Part shown: positions 55,082 to 64,000 of the stretch, in pieces
Position numbering within the stretch: position 1 is the first letter of the stretch
How the letters are laid out: each line of letters starts with the position of its first letter
From: Diaporthe sp. PMI_573
Taxonomy: Eukaryota > Ascomycota > Sordariomycetes > Diaporthales > Diaporthaceae
DNA length: 64,000 bases
Assembly: GCA_021399435.1 (NCBI GenBank)
Contig: JAJTUP010000094.1
Coordinates: 167,643-231,642 of the forward strand
Reading direction: 5' to 3'
Notes under the pieces: model-generated
The model's database searches: none
What the model saw: the letters and a program-made list of their open reading frames with translations, nothing else
What the model was told of the DNA's origin: nothing
Translations under genes and position numbers: made by a program

Positions 55082-56930
55082 CGTCCCCGGCCCGGCTTCC
55101 GCCCCCCCCCTGATTCCGCCCCCTTCCCTCACGACCGCCCCCTTCGCCTCGTCGCCGACGACGCCGCCACCACGATAGTTGACCTCGCTTCCGATGGTGT
55201 TTCCGACTCTTCTGAAGCGTCGCTTTCTTCTGATACCACCCCCGCTTCAATCTGAGTCCTCCGAATGGCCTCGATATCGGCGAAAAGTTCATTCGGGTCA
55301 AGTTGAACCTTCTTCCTTCGGACTACCCTACTGGCTTCAATCTGGGCTTCCAACTCTCGGGCTTTTTGTGAGGACATCGTCAGATCGACGTCTATCTGGT
55401 CCCAACTTTTGAGGATTTTCCTGAAGAGGAGTCGTGATGTGGGGCTGAGATTCTTCTGACGGGCATACCGAGCCACCATACCCCTTAGGTCTTGAGATCG
55501 CTTAGGGGTCGCAAAAATGGTCCCTCGAGGCCGACAAAAACACTTATCAGTGCAGAAATGGCTGCTGGAGCTATTGGTACCGCCAGATTCCAACGATCTC
55601 GCTTCCTTCTCGCGATTATCGGCGATAAAGTGGCTTCCGAGTGCCCTATGCTTAGACACTGGCCAGAGACCAGTCGCCCGCCAGCCAGAACGTATATTTG
55701 CTTCCGTCAAAGTGTCAATTCGAGCCTTGTGATAGCAATAAAGAAACCGTTTCTTTGCCACGACTGTTGACGAATCGTGCCCTCCCTGGTGATCGAGATG
55801 CTTCTTAAATGCGAGCTTTAGAGGGCCGAAGATCGCCACATCGAGCGGTTGCAGCATATGCGAAGTATGGGCGGGCAAAAAAACGATATACACCTTATTC
55901 GAGAAGCATTCCCACATAAACTCGACCGTTGTATGTGTATGGTGCCCATCGATCACGAGAAGGCGCCATTCTAATGGGTCCTCTGGTACTGTTTGAGGAA
56001 GGAAGACCTTCCGAAGCCAGTGGATAGCGATAGGTTCCTCCATCCACCCCTTCTTCGTCGCCGTGAACTGCCAGCCCTCGTGATCTTCAAGGGCGATAGG
56101 AAACCACTGCTGCTGAATGCTGAGTCCCTTAAAAATAACGAGTGGGACGAGGAACTTGCCCGTGGCGGAGATACACTCAAGGAAGAAGGTCCACGCTCTC
56201 GAATTAAAGTCCTTCTGAAGAAGCTGGCTTCCTTCCGAATAGCCGATTGTAAGCGCCTTCTCGGACTTGCCCTCCATCAGCCCGCCCTCGTCGGCATTCC
56301 ATCGGTTGGCCGGCTTAATTGCCTTCACGATAGGCAACTGCATGAAGTCAAACCACGACCCAACGTTCTTTTTGGTAGCTGCCCTTAGCCGTTTAGCCTC
56401 AACGCGCTGGTACTTACGGCTTTGGAGGATAGGGTAACGAAGGAGGAAGGCCCTCAGCCACTTCCTTCCGAGAGGAGCAACCTCCTTCCCCGACGAGGCC
56501 ATTCGGGCTGCCAGAGCCCTCGTTTCCCAGCGAGTTAACGCATGGCCCAAGCTGCTTTGGTTGATAAGGAATAGGGCCAATCGATCCTCCTGATCATCAG
56601 AAAGAGGCCTCTGAGGTTCGTGAGAAACGCGCTGACTTTGCGCGCCGGCGAGGCGATCGCGAAGTGTGGAACGGGGGATATGCCAGGTCCTGCAAGCCTG
56701 CTTGACGGGCATTCCATCCCTGCACGCAACAAGGGCGTCATGGATCTCGGCTTCCCCATAGGGCTTCATGATGACTAGGTTGATGCTTGGAAGAAGTTTG
56801 GTGACCAGAAAAAATTCTCTCGGAAAGATATGGTTGAGTTTATATAGGGTGGGGGCAGACGCGTACACGCGTGAACGCGGATGTGGGGGGGGCGGAATCA
56901 GGGGGGGGGCGGAAGCCGGGCCGGGGACGT
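55081..56930 (-). mobile_element. complete pogo/Fot1-like transposon, 1850 bp
   Basis: Terminal inverted repeats of about 43 bp (CGTCCCCGGCCCGGCTTCCG onward, the outermost base differing) flanked by TA at 55079-55080 and 56931-56932. The size equals that typical of fungal Fot1/pogo elements, and the transposase is open. It sits in the gag-protease junction of the gypsy element. Confidence 0.95.
55129..56769 (-). CDS. pogo-type transposase, intact
   Basis: 546 residues from M-K-P-Y-G-E-A-E-I-H-D-A-L. The first 50 form a psq helix-turn-helix (A-C-R-T-W-H-I-P-R-S-T-L-R-D-R-L). A CENP-B/Tc5-type helix-turn-helix follows (R-K-W-L-R-A-F-L-L-R-Y-P). The DDE_1 core has the three acidic residues in W-N-A-D-E-G-G, V-I-D-G-H-H-T-H and H-M-L-Q-P-L-D-V-A. 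The C-terminal 120 residues hold a helix and an acidic Ser-rich tail. An upstream in-frame ATG (56868) would add 33 residues without homology, so the later Met is preferred. It would bind the terminal repeats and insert at TA. Intact frame and intact ends suggest recent activity. Confidence 0.94.
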   Translation of the reverse strand: MKPYGEAEIHDALVACRDGMPVKQACRTWHIPRSTLRDRLAGAQSQRVSHEPQRPLSDDQEDRLALFLINQSSLGHALTRWETRALAARMASSGKEVAPLGRKWLRAFLLRYPILQSRKYQRVEAKRLRAATKKNVGSWFDFMQLPIVKAIKPANRWNADEGGLMEGKSEKALTIGYSEGSQLLQKDFNSRAWTFFLECISATGKFLVPLVIFKGLSIQQQWFPIALEDHEGWQFTATKKGWMEEPIAIHWLRKVFLPQTVPEDPLEWRLLVIDGHHTHTTVEFMWECFSNKVYIVFLPAHTSHMLQPLDVAIFGPLKLAFKKHLDHQGGHDSSTVVAKKRFLYCYHKARIDTLTEANIRSGWRATGLWPVSKHRALGSHFIADNREKEARSLESGGTNSSSSHFCTDKCFCRPRGTIFATPKRSQDLRGMVARYARQKNLSPTSRLLFRKILKSWDQIDVDLTMSSQKARELEAQIEASRVVRRKKVQLDPNELFADIEAIRRTQIEAGVVSEESDASEESETPSEARSTIVVAASSATRRRGRS

Positions 56931-56986
56931 TACGTTGATAAAAATCTCAGAGTCGAGATCCCTTCTGCAGAAGAGGCGGGAAACGA

Positions 56987-57259
56987 GTGAGACCATCGAA
57001 AGTCTCCCCGATGGTCTCCATGTTCACATTAGCTAGAGTTGGCAATAAGGGATCTTCGTCGTTCACTACCAAGGTCCAGATCCAGGTTGATGGCATCGGA
57101 TTCCCGACGACAGCTTTATGTGACACAGGAGCAGACGCCAGACTGCTGGTCAGCCCAGCAGTAGCAGCACGGGCACAGAAGAGTTTACGCGCACGCGTCT
57201 TTAGACTCGAAGAACCTGTCCAACTCCAGGACTTCCGGCGCCGACCAGCTGGAAATTAG
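56987..57259 (+). pseudogene. retropepsin-like protease fragment of the gypsy element
   Basis: Reads V-Q-I-Q-V-D-G-I-G-F-P then A-L-C-D-T-G-A-D-A-R-L-L-V, the D-T-G-A active site of retroviral-type aspartic proteases. The frame ends at TAG 57259; the sequence after it continues in fragments for about 150 bp and then no longer resembles pol. Confidence 0.75.
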
Positions 57260-57420
57260 AGATACGTAGTTCTTGAAATTACGGGAGTTCCTATTCTTTT
57301 CGGCTGGTCCAGGTCCTCGCGATGCAGTGAGTGTCGTTGGCGCGGTAGTTGTTGTCAAGGAAAGAAATGTGCAGAACGATAGTGGCAGGGTGTTGGACCG
57401 GGGAAATTAGTCGTGCCAAG

Positions 57421-59068
57421 GTCACGACCACAAGCCGTGTGTTCTAGCTCTGTACGACAGATCTATAACTCTGAGCGAAAAGGTTTACCGGATTTGGAAG
57501 ACTAAGCCTAAAAATTATGTTATCTGTTGGATTATTGAACAGATGGATGATTGAGTGAGTCGATTGAGTGATGATTACCGGTAGCATAGAAGGGTCTGTC
57601 TCGATATGTTTTTCAAGAATTGTCTCATTCGTAAAAAGAAGGCAGAAAGCTGGGGCGGGGCAGGTAGGTTGGTGTGAAAACTGGTTGTCTTAAATATTTG
57701 ATTGGCAGTTTTGACCAACCGCGTAGGGGAGGCACGCGACGTTGCTGGGTGTGATGGTGACAGATCAACAACGAGGATTCGTGACGGCAGACCGCAGCCG
57801 CAACGGAGCGGAAGAGTCATCACAACACTCTACAGTACAGTACAAGCACCACACAATGATCAAGTCGTTGGTCGCAAGTGAATATCATGTGACTGGTTCG
57901 ATAGATTACCGCCGGTACACCAATATAGACACAGTACAAGCGCTGCGCACATAGTGCCCTATCGATTTAGCCGTCTTCCCCCGTTGCTAATTGGTCTGAT
58001 TTCATGAAAATACTAGCACAGAATAAGGGACACGGTTGAGTTATTCCTTCACTCTGACCAATCAGGCTACAAGAAGCCTACTGGTGCTAGCCATCTGGCA
58101 GCGAATTCAGCCTCAAACGTCTTGATGCAGTAGGCGGATATCCCTTAGTCGCCGATGAAGACACCTTGAGCAAATGTTCATCCGCTCTAACAAGCAGACG
58201 AAGAACGTTTTCCAAGTTCTCGCTGTCTTTCTGAAGCCTCTCGAGCTGGTGCTTCTGTGTCGAGGCCAACGTAGCCAAGCAGCCAGGTCCGCAAATGGTG
58301 TACAAATTTACACGTCTACAAATATATGCAACGAATGAATTTCATCCCATTTGCAAGTCTTCCTAATAATTCTCCATGACAAGTCAGGCGAAGGTGCTTG
58401 AAATGTGCCCTCAATTGTAGATTGCGGATATGCTCTGTTGTGAATGTCCAGATGCCTCTGAACAACTTGCAAGGGTACCAAAATCAGTTCAACCCGTAAA
58501 TTGGAGTTCACGATTAGTTCAGTTGGGATGATCAAAGTTTCATCACATACCATGGTATACACTTGCAGGGCTACTGACCGTGCAGTACCACAGTGTTTAA
58601 GATGTACTCCCCAAATGTCGCTTCATTGGAAAGTCACTGTCCCTCTTGCCGAAGGCTTTTCCGCTAGTTGTAGGCGACTTTTTCCGGAGGGTGCCCACGG
58701 GCTTCCTGGGAGGGATCTGACGGCGCGGCGAATGCCCACACAACACTGATCGTCACTCGCCGGTAGGCTCGAGTGCAAAGCAAATTGAGGTCTAATAAAG
58801 CACGGTACCGCGCTGCTATCTACTGCGGTATCGCTAGCTTACTGAAGTATTCCATCTTAGCAGCGGAATCAAACATATGAAGTCCATACACTTGCGGGTT
58901 CACTTGACGGATTTGACTATGGGCCACACTCAACTGACATTTGGTCTTTATCACTGGATTCAAACGCGAGACGTGAACAAAAGGACTGTGGAAACAAAAA
59001 TGATTCTGAAATTTCCGAACTCGTATGCCTACTCCTCAAGCAGACACAACTTTGTTGACAGCATCTAC
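57421..59068. other. no confident gene
   Basis: Short frames. Two minus-strand frames (58562-58308 and 58305-58087) include a helix (H-Q-L-E-R-L-Q-K-D-S-E-N-L-E-N-V-L) that could be the end of a regulatory protein, but neither shows a domain. Confidence 0.35.
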
Positions 59069-59700
59069 AACACCTCACGTCGCGGTGAAGTTGGGGCAAT
59101 GACCGGACTCCACTGTGAAAGTCTGAACCTTACGGCCGGTAGCCTTCTCAACGCCCTCAACCATACTCTGCTGCTCAGGAGTCGGGATCGATAGATCAGT
59201 AGTAGTGTGAATGTAGGCCACTGGAATCCCCTTCCAGGCAGTCTTCTCAATAGGCTGTATCATGCCCTTCCCGTGCCAACGGCAAAGAGTCTTTACATAT
59301 GCCTCGATCTCGGCCTCTTCGATGCCAGGGGCCCTAAGGCCCATGGTCAAAGGGGCATCGCGCAGCACAATTGTGTGATCCTCGGCCATGTCGAATACCA
59401 GGGGAACATTCTCCATCTTGCCAAACTCCTTAAACTTATCGAAGGTAGACATGCCCTCTGGAAGTGCATACCCAACCATATAAATCAAATTGGAGACGGG
59501 TCCTTTCAGACCTTGAGAGGACCGAGCTTTAGTCCCCAGACCACATAGGGCATTGGACATCACCTGAGCGCCATAAGAGTGACCGATGGTCACAACAGTG
59601 CGCCCGGCCCATTCGAAGCCGCCTGGAGGAATGCAAGCGCTGCAAGGCTCCCGACATAGCTGCGAATCAAGGCCGTGTCATCCGTCGAGTCTGCGCTGGG
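59069..59700 (-). pseudogene. alpha/beta-hydrolase, 5'-truncated or frameshifted
   Basis: The clear part (59593-59075) reads V-V-T-I-G-H-S-Y-G-A-Q-V, the nucleophile elbow G-H-S-Y-G with Ser, then a cap region with M-A-E-D-H-T-I-V-L, A-Y-I-H-T-T-T-D-L-S-I-P and V-E-S-G-H-C-P-N-F with the likely catalytic His. The stretch D-D-T-A-L-I-R-S-Y-V just upstream fits the same family but lies in another frame, implying a frameshift around 59600. The N-terminal oxyanion strand is missing. This resembles salicylate-esterase-type fungal hydrolases. Probably a pseudogene. Confidence 0.7.
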
Positions 59701-60797
59701 GGCCCGAGCATCTGTTGGGTTTTCGTTGCTTCCTGATGGATTTTGGGTTGGAGTGCTACAGTGTGGAGGTTGCAGATGCCGTGTTTGTTCTAGGTAAGTC
59801 GGCCAGCCAGTGCTCTGTCGAGCCTCTCAATCAAATAGACAGTTTCGGCGCCAAGGTGGAGAAGTTTGCAAGATTGCAGTTTAAGTTGGATCACCTCCCT
59901 TGTTCCTGGAGGCGCGGAGCGGAGAATTACTATTCCGCAAGACTCCACTGCGACTGTAAAGTATACAGTGTGCGACTTGGTGTATTGACCCGTGGTGGAG
60001 CATCGCGAACTGAATCAATCTGGCTTCAAAGCGGACACACTTGTTGGGCAGAGGCCGGAGAGGAGGACAAAGAGCGGCAGGAAACCGCCCAGACCCAGGA
60101 ACTTCCTGAAGGACCTGGAAGAGGACGAGGATTGATCTGTACTATAATATCATGCGGCGCTGACGGGCGTGCGTCTGCAGATTGTGCAAATATGGACACA
60201 GTGCTCTCCCGTGCTCTGGGAATTCCGCTCCCGTGCTCTGCGAATTTCGCTTCAGTGCTCTGGGAATTCCGTTTCCGTGCTCCGGAGATTACACTTCCCT
60301 GCTCTTTAGCTGAGTTGTGCTTCTTCACGACCTGGAGAGTCCTTTCCCCCCCTCGTTGAGGTTCCACACGCCGTGGCGTTGGCTGTGGGTTGTTCATGAC
60401 CTGTGCTCTGATGACTCTGGCGATGAAATGCTGACCAGGCTGTGGTGATTGTTGTGAGACCGTGAGACTATGTGGCTGCCGCTTTCCATCTGAGCAGGTT
60501 TGCGGTTTCTCAAGCCGGTACCTCAATGTCGCACCCTTTCTTACCCATGGCCCATGATTCTGCCGGAGAATGGGGTGCTGAGTCGGCTGCACTTTTTCAG
60601 GTACGAACCTGAGTCGAAACCCAGGCTCAGGCTGCCCGCGACCTGGAACCTGGCGCATCTCGCCCGTCTCATTCGCTCGAGGTATAAGAACCGGGCCTAG
60701 ACCCATCCCTCGGACAAGCACATTAAAACAAATCCACGCACGTGTGTCATACAACGAAATATAACAGCACCGTATCTCGACGATTCGTTTCCAAGCC
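59701..60797. other. no gene, includes a minisatellite
   Basis: A 257-codon plus-strand frame (59586-60359) spans the tandem repeat and shows no domain; a minus-strand counterpart is likewise not convincing. The right end should hold the promoter of unknown-family member B. Confidence 0.4.
60199..60306. repeat. 22-bp tandem repeat, about five degenerate copies
   Basis: Unit CGTGCTCTGGGAATTCCGCT plus two bases, starting near 60211, with variants at 60233, 60255 and 60277 and partial copies on either side. The number of mismatches grows toward the right. Confidence 0.85.
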
Positions 60798-61663
60798 ATG
60801 ATATTCGATGCCTATGATGTTCCGATGGACCTGGATCCAAGCGACGACAGGCAGCCTCGCACGATACCTAAACCCGGGAAGCGAGTGGAGGCAAGTCTGC
60901 ACGGGGGGTTATTGAATACACTCTATACACGCCTCGTCCATCAAGACGTTTTTACCTACTTTACTCAGAATTTCGAATCTGTACTTAGACCTTGGTCCAT
61001 CCTTCTCGGCGAGACTACCCTGCCAGGCGACGTTCTAAGCACCGACTGGCGATTTAATTCTGTTTTTAGGGCCCTAGATCGCGTGATTACGGCCGGGGAC
61101 TATGATACAAGGCTACTTTCGAGGCTAGCTTATGTACAACTCGTCCGCGTGATAAGGTTGCTTGAGAATCGTGTGGCTCTAGACAGGCAAGCTGGTCGTC
61201 TTCACCGCCGCAGTGGATATCGGAATGCTAGTATTGCTCTCGACATTTACCTGAAAGCCCAGGAAACCCTTTCCACTTCATCGTCTAGGCGCACCTTGAT
61301 CGAGCGGAAGCGCCTAGCAAAACGGTGGAGTGAGCTGGCTGGTCCATGGCCGCTCTTCCTCCTAGTCTATTCGGATGAAGCCGAAGAAATTATGTTCGGT
61401 CCTATCAATCCCCGCCCTGATCATGGCGAATCGCTGACAATATAACAAGTCAATGCCACAGGCGGCCCGACAACACCATGATTCGCTTAATAGCCGAGCG
61501 GACTTTAAGGGATTCACCCTCACAACTAAAGGAGATTTGTGCGCACGCAGCGCAGGTAGTACAAACAGCGGTTAAGGAAAAAGGCCCGGTTGATGACCCA
61601 ACCGTGAGGGAGCTTGCCGAGAAATGTCGGACTGAGCTACGGGAATGTGGACAACCGCTGTAA
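60798..61663 (+). CDS. unknown two-exon family, member B
   Basis: Starts M-I-F-D-A-Y-D-V-P-M-D-L-D and reads through conserved blocks shared with member A: R-S-G-Y-R-N-A-S-I-A-L-D-I-Y-L-K-A-Q-E and L-A-K-R-W-S-E-L-A-G-P-W-P-L-F-L-L-V-Y-S. A GT...CCACAG intron (about 61394-61461) joins to exon 2 (R-L-I-A-E-R-T-L-R-D, then A-A-Q-V-V-Q-T-A-V-K-E-K) ending at TAA 61663. It is about 265 residues, mostly helical. Two divergent copies in one window, with the same intron position, argue for a real family; function unknown. Confidence 0.65.
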
Positions 61664-62640
61664 AAGTGGGATTAGCCGATGTGCAGGGCACCCTCCGTGG
61701 GTGGGAACGGAACCCACCACAGGGGCAGCCACCAGGCGGCGGGCTACAAGGGGCAACGGCTGTCAGGACTCACCTCCATGGTCAGGGATTAAGCGGGGCA
61801 GGTGTGGTCTCTTTGCTTTGATGTGCTTGCTTGTACATCAATATTCTTCGCTAGGTGGACTTAAGTCTACTTCACCGTACTTCAACGTGCTTGCTTGTAC
61901 CTCAACATTATTCGCTTGGGTGGGCTTTAGTCTACTTCGTTGTACTTTACTCCAATATGCTTCAGTATACACTGGTGTACTTTGCTAGGGATATTCCAAT
62001 ACACTCCAATACTTCGATATACTTCGGCGCACTTCAGTAGCCTTCGATGGGTTTCCGTGTACTTCGCCCGTAGGCGCTTCGAGGTTCTTCAGTGTACTTT
62101 GGTGAGGATGCTCAGTGTGCCTCAGTGGACGTCAGTGTATTTCAACCGTTAGGGGGCTTCCGGGTACTCCAGGATACTCCGCCCCGGCAATCCAGAAATA
62201 GGGCCTGGTGAGTTACCACTGCGGGCTCCACACTGCCACTTGGCGGCTGAAAGCGACGACTAGTACCATTGAAATGCCGAGGACGGGCTACTAGAAGCGG
62301 ATCTACACAGTGGCATGATTGGGTTGGATCGCCCTGGCGGGCTGGCGGAGCAGGCCTCCCGAGTTTCATTTGTCAGTCTGTTAGTGTTCTTGAACTTTTA
62401 GTTCCGAGGTTGTGATTCATGGAACTTGGTATCTGCTTTACGCGCTTTGTGAATTAGAAGTATTTCAATACAATTTTTTTCCTTGTCGCACTCACAAACC
62501 TGACCAGGGTTGAAATCCATGACACTCCACGACACATTCGGAAATATGGCGTGGATATGGATGCTGACTAATAATCGCCAGGTGGAATGGGTGGATATGG
62601 ATCCATATGGATCCATTTCCACATTTGTGGAAATGAATCC
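61664..62640. other. no gene, repeat-rich
   Basis: Contains the TACTTC-rich tandem region, and at 62580-62640 palindromic ATCCA/TGGAT sequence (TGGATATGGATCCATATGG; CCACATTTGTGG) like hAT ends. No coding signal. Confidence 0.4.
61823..62165. repeat. degenerate tandem repeats built on TACTTC
   Basis: A 64-bp unit starting GTGCTTGCTTGTAC is repeated at 61823 and 61887. Beyond it the hexamer TACTTC/TACTTT recurs about every 10-20 bp up to 62165 (for example CTACTTCGTTGTACTTTACT, ATACTTCGGCGCACTTCAGT). Confidence 0.75.
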
Positions 62641-62647
62641 ACGTAAT

Positions 62648-62770
62648 TGTCAGATTATCACCCTTTTAGGTATGTGGGACGTGTAATTATGGTCCAATTG
62701 ATGGGGTGGTAACTGTGTGTATTGTGATGATGTCTTGTCTTGGTTCCTTGGTGGGACCCCACCCGTAAGG
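62648..62770 (-). repeat. LTR copy in inverted orientation (partial)
   Basis: Starts TGTCAGATTATCACCCTTTT and is the reverse complement of the LTR at 63722-63818, about 95 percent alike over the first 97 bp, then less alike to about 62770 where LINE sequence takes over. A solo LTR or remnant of a copia element in the opposite orientation. Confidence 0.85.
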
Positions 62771-63432
62771 GGGCTGGTTTTGTCATGATTCAACCATTGA
62801 TGCCTCAGGCACCTAACCCAAAGCACCCGTCACATCTGACACACTGGGTTCCAGCAGGAGAAGAGGATTTTGCGCTGGGACCAAAAGCCAAAGCAGCAGC
62901 GCGGAAGGCCACAGAAGGAGAATGCAGACCAGATGTGCCACCACATCTAGCAAGATCCACAAGGATAAGACTAGCGATAACCAAGCAGCGGCAAACAAGA
63001 ACACTACCAGAAAGAGTCGGGAAATGCTCGAAGCAGATAGATACGGCACTGCCAGGCAAGCATACCCGTACTCTATATGACCCGCTGAAGAGGAAGGAAG
63101 CAGACGTACTATCACAGCTCCGCACCGGAATGGTGAGACTTAACAGCTTTCTATGCAAGATAGGAACGGTGGAATCGGACACTTGCGAATGCGGGCTAGC
63201 ATCAGAGACAGTGGAACACTTCCTATTCCGCTGTGCAAAATGGACCGCGCAACGGGAAAGCATGTTGCGATGCTCACAGGCAAAGATGGGAAACCTATCA
63301 TACTTCCTGGGGGGAAAGGCGGCGTCTGACGGTGACAAATGGACACCAGACATGCGGGCAGTACGGGCGACGATCAAATTTGCCATTGCAACGGGGAGGC
63401 TTGACATGGACCAGAAGCCTCAGGCACACTAA
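62771..63432 (+). pseudogene. LINE (non-LTR) C-terminal fragment
   Basis: Reads K-R-K-E-A-D-V-L-S-Q-L-R-T-G-M-V-R-L-N-S, then D-T-C-E-C-G-L-A-S-E-T-V-E-H-F-L-F-R-C, the C-x-C ... H-x4-C knuckle that closes fungal LINE reverse transcriptases (Tad/R1 type). RNase H and reverse transcriptase are missing upstream. The end of the protein is at 63432. The fragment lies between two LTR copies of opposite orientation. Confidence 0.85.
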
Positions 63433-63654
63433 CTATTCAGATTGAATCCTACTAACATCATACAGTCTCATTTTGGCAGACCGTGCTTCAGCTGCTGAGG
63501 ATAGGATGCTGAACACTTGGAGAAATTGGCCTTCAAGCAGGCCTGTCACTGCATATACATCAGATTGGGCCAGTCAGTAGAGTGAAATTGTGGGGCTTCG
63601 GGTGATTATGGAAGAACCGTACGAAACGAAAATAGCTTAGCGCAAAGGCCCTCT
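63433..63654. other. short gap, 3' tail of the LINE piece and start of an LTR
   Basis: No gene. The LTR start could not be fixed; TGTGTCCCCCCGGG near 63658 is a possible left end. Confidence 0.35.
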
Positions 63655-63818
63655 GGGGTGTGTCCCCCCGGGCGAAATAAAATCCATCCATCCATCCAAC
63701 GGGAGGGGTCGCGCTAGAGAACCTAGACAAGACATCATCATCAATACACACAGTGACCACCCCATCAATTGGACCATAATTACACGTCCCATATACCTAA
63801 AAGGGTGATAATCTGACA
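63655..63818 (+). repeat. 5' LTR of a Ty1/copia element (start uncertain)
   Basis: Ends ...AATCTGACA at 63818, 34 bp before the gag start. Its last 97 bp match, inverted, the sequence from 62648. LTR start only estimated. Confidence 0.75.
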
Positions 63819-63852
63819 ATTAAGAGTCTCACTGCCTCAAGCCGATTCAAAT

Positions 63853-64000
63853 ATGACTGACTACGTCAATACGAGGACCCTTAATGCATTCCTAGCGAAA
63901 CCAGAAGATTGGAACGACTGGAACCACGAGTTCAAACTCCAGGCCAAAACGCATGGACTCCAATCCCACATCAAAGAAAAGACTTCCCTCATCCCCCGTC
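63853..64000 (+). CDS. Ty1/copia gag, N-terminus (runs off the window)
   Basis: Reads M-T-D-Y-V-N-T-R-T-L-N-A-F-L-A-K, then P-E-D-W-N-D-W-N-H-E-F, the start of a copia gag (UBN2/DUF4219-type W-x-x-W-x-x-x-F). No stop up to the window end. The adjacent LTR and the open frame suggest a possibly complete element continuing to the right. Confidence 0.8.
   Translation, partial: MTDYVNTRTLNAFLAKPEDWNDWNHEFKLQAKTHGLQSHIKEKTSLIPR

Larger units (their letters stand above)
53429..57420 (+). mobile_element. Ty3/gypsy-type retrotransposon, 3'-truncated, with nested pogo element
   Basis: A gag with zinc knuckle is followed, beyond a 1850-bp pogo insertion, by a retropepsin-like protease. Reverse transcriptase and integrase are missing after about 57420. 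The TAACGTGGTTTACCACCCAG stretch at 53429 is shared with 16985 and may mark the LTR; the LTR ends and primer-binding site could not be fixed. No second LTR was found in the window. Confidence 0.7.

Noticed and set aside
59069..59700. Alpha/beta-hydrolase as a possible ErdH partner of erdS
   Set aside because: It is truncated, about 28 kb away, and looks like the salicylate-esterase type; nothing links it to ergosteryl-aspartate.
59586..60359. A 257-codon plus-strand frame and its minus-strand counterpart
   Set aside because: Both cover a tandem repeat and have no recognisable sequence features.
1..64000. CRISPR arrays, bacterial operons, rRNA genes
   Set aside because: No regularly spaced repeats with unique spacers; gene structure is clearly eukaryotic; no rRNA sequence recognised.

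Overview
The window looks like nuclear DNA of a filamentous ascomycete (Pezizomycotina). Genes carry short 50-110 bp GT-AG introns. Recognisable families include a Zn2Cys6 regulator, a Trk-type potassium transporter, an F-box protein, a DUF7703-type membrane protein and an AspRS-DUF2156 fusion. The transposon set (hAT, pogo/Fot1-like, Ty3/gypsy, Ty1/copia, LINE) is typical of fungal accessory, repeat-rich chromosome regions. No species can be named from the sequence.

Layout. 0-4 kb: a kinase-like remnant and a decayed hAT transposase. 4-16 kb: the most ordinary gene block, with an F-box-like gene, a 12-exon Trk transporter, a protein kinase gene split by a 1.17-kb hAT derivative, and a 5-exon Zn2Cys6 transcription factor. 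17-20 kb: a pogo fragment abutting a hAT N-terminal fragment. 20-24.7 kb: unrecognised genes, one with a clean 3-exon model. 24.7-28 kb: a P450 pseudogene and a gypsy fragment with a 198-bp TA-flanked MITE inside its integrase. 28.2-31.2 kb: an intact aspartyl-tRNA synthetase fused to DUF2156, the architecture of ergosteryl-aspartate synthase (ErdS). 31.4-39.2 kb: a patchwork of broken pieces (RecQ-like helicase, two inverted copies of a small MADS-box gene, two hAT remnants, copia). 39.5-43.5 kb: an intact membrane protein gene and a 2OG-oxygenase-like gene whose iron ligands appear to be lost. 44.1-47.2 kb: a complete, apparently autonomous hAT element, the parent of the deletion derivative in the kinase gene. 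49-52.4 kb: a two-exon gene of unknown family, GFA and P450 remnants, and an intact SDR-type gene. 53.4-57.3 kb: a truncated gypsy element (gag, protease) carrying an intact 1850-bp pogo element. 59-64 kb: an alpha/beta-hydrolase remnant, a second member of the unknown two-exon family, tandem repeats, and a LINE tail between oppositely oriented LTR copies, the right-hand one starting a copia element that runs off the window.

The genes do not form an obvious pathway. The strongest single biological item is erdS, expected to transfer aspartate from Asp-tRNA to ergosterol. The strongest genome-dynamics item is the parent and derivative hAT pair with precise target duplications, in one case interrupting a kinase gene. 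Exon-intron models were worked out by hand from splice signals and reading phase; where all phases close (Trk, Zn2Cys6 factor, F-box, erdS, 3-exon hypothetical, hAT transposase) they are well supported.
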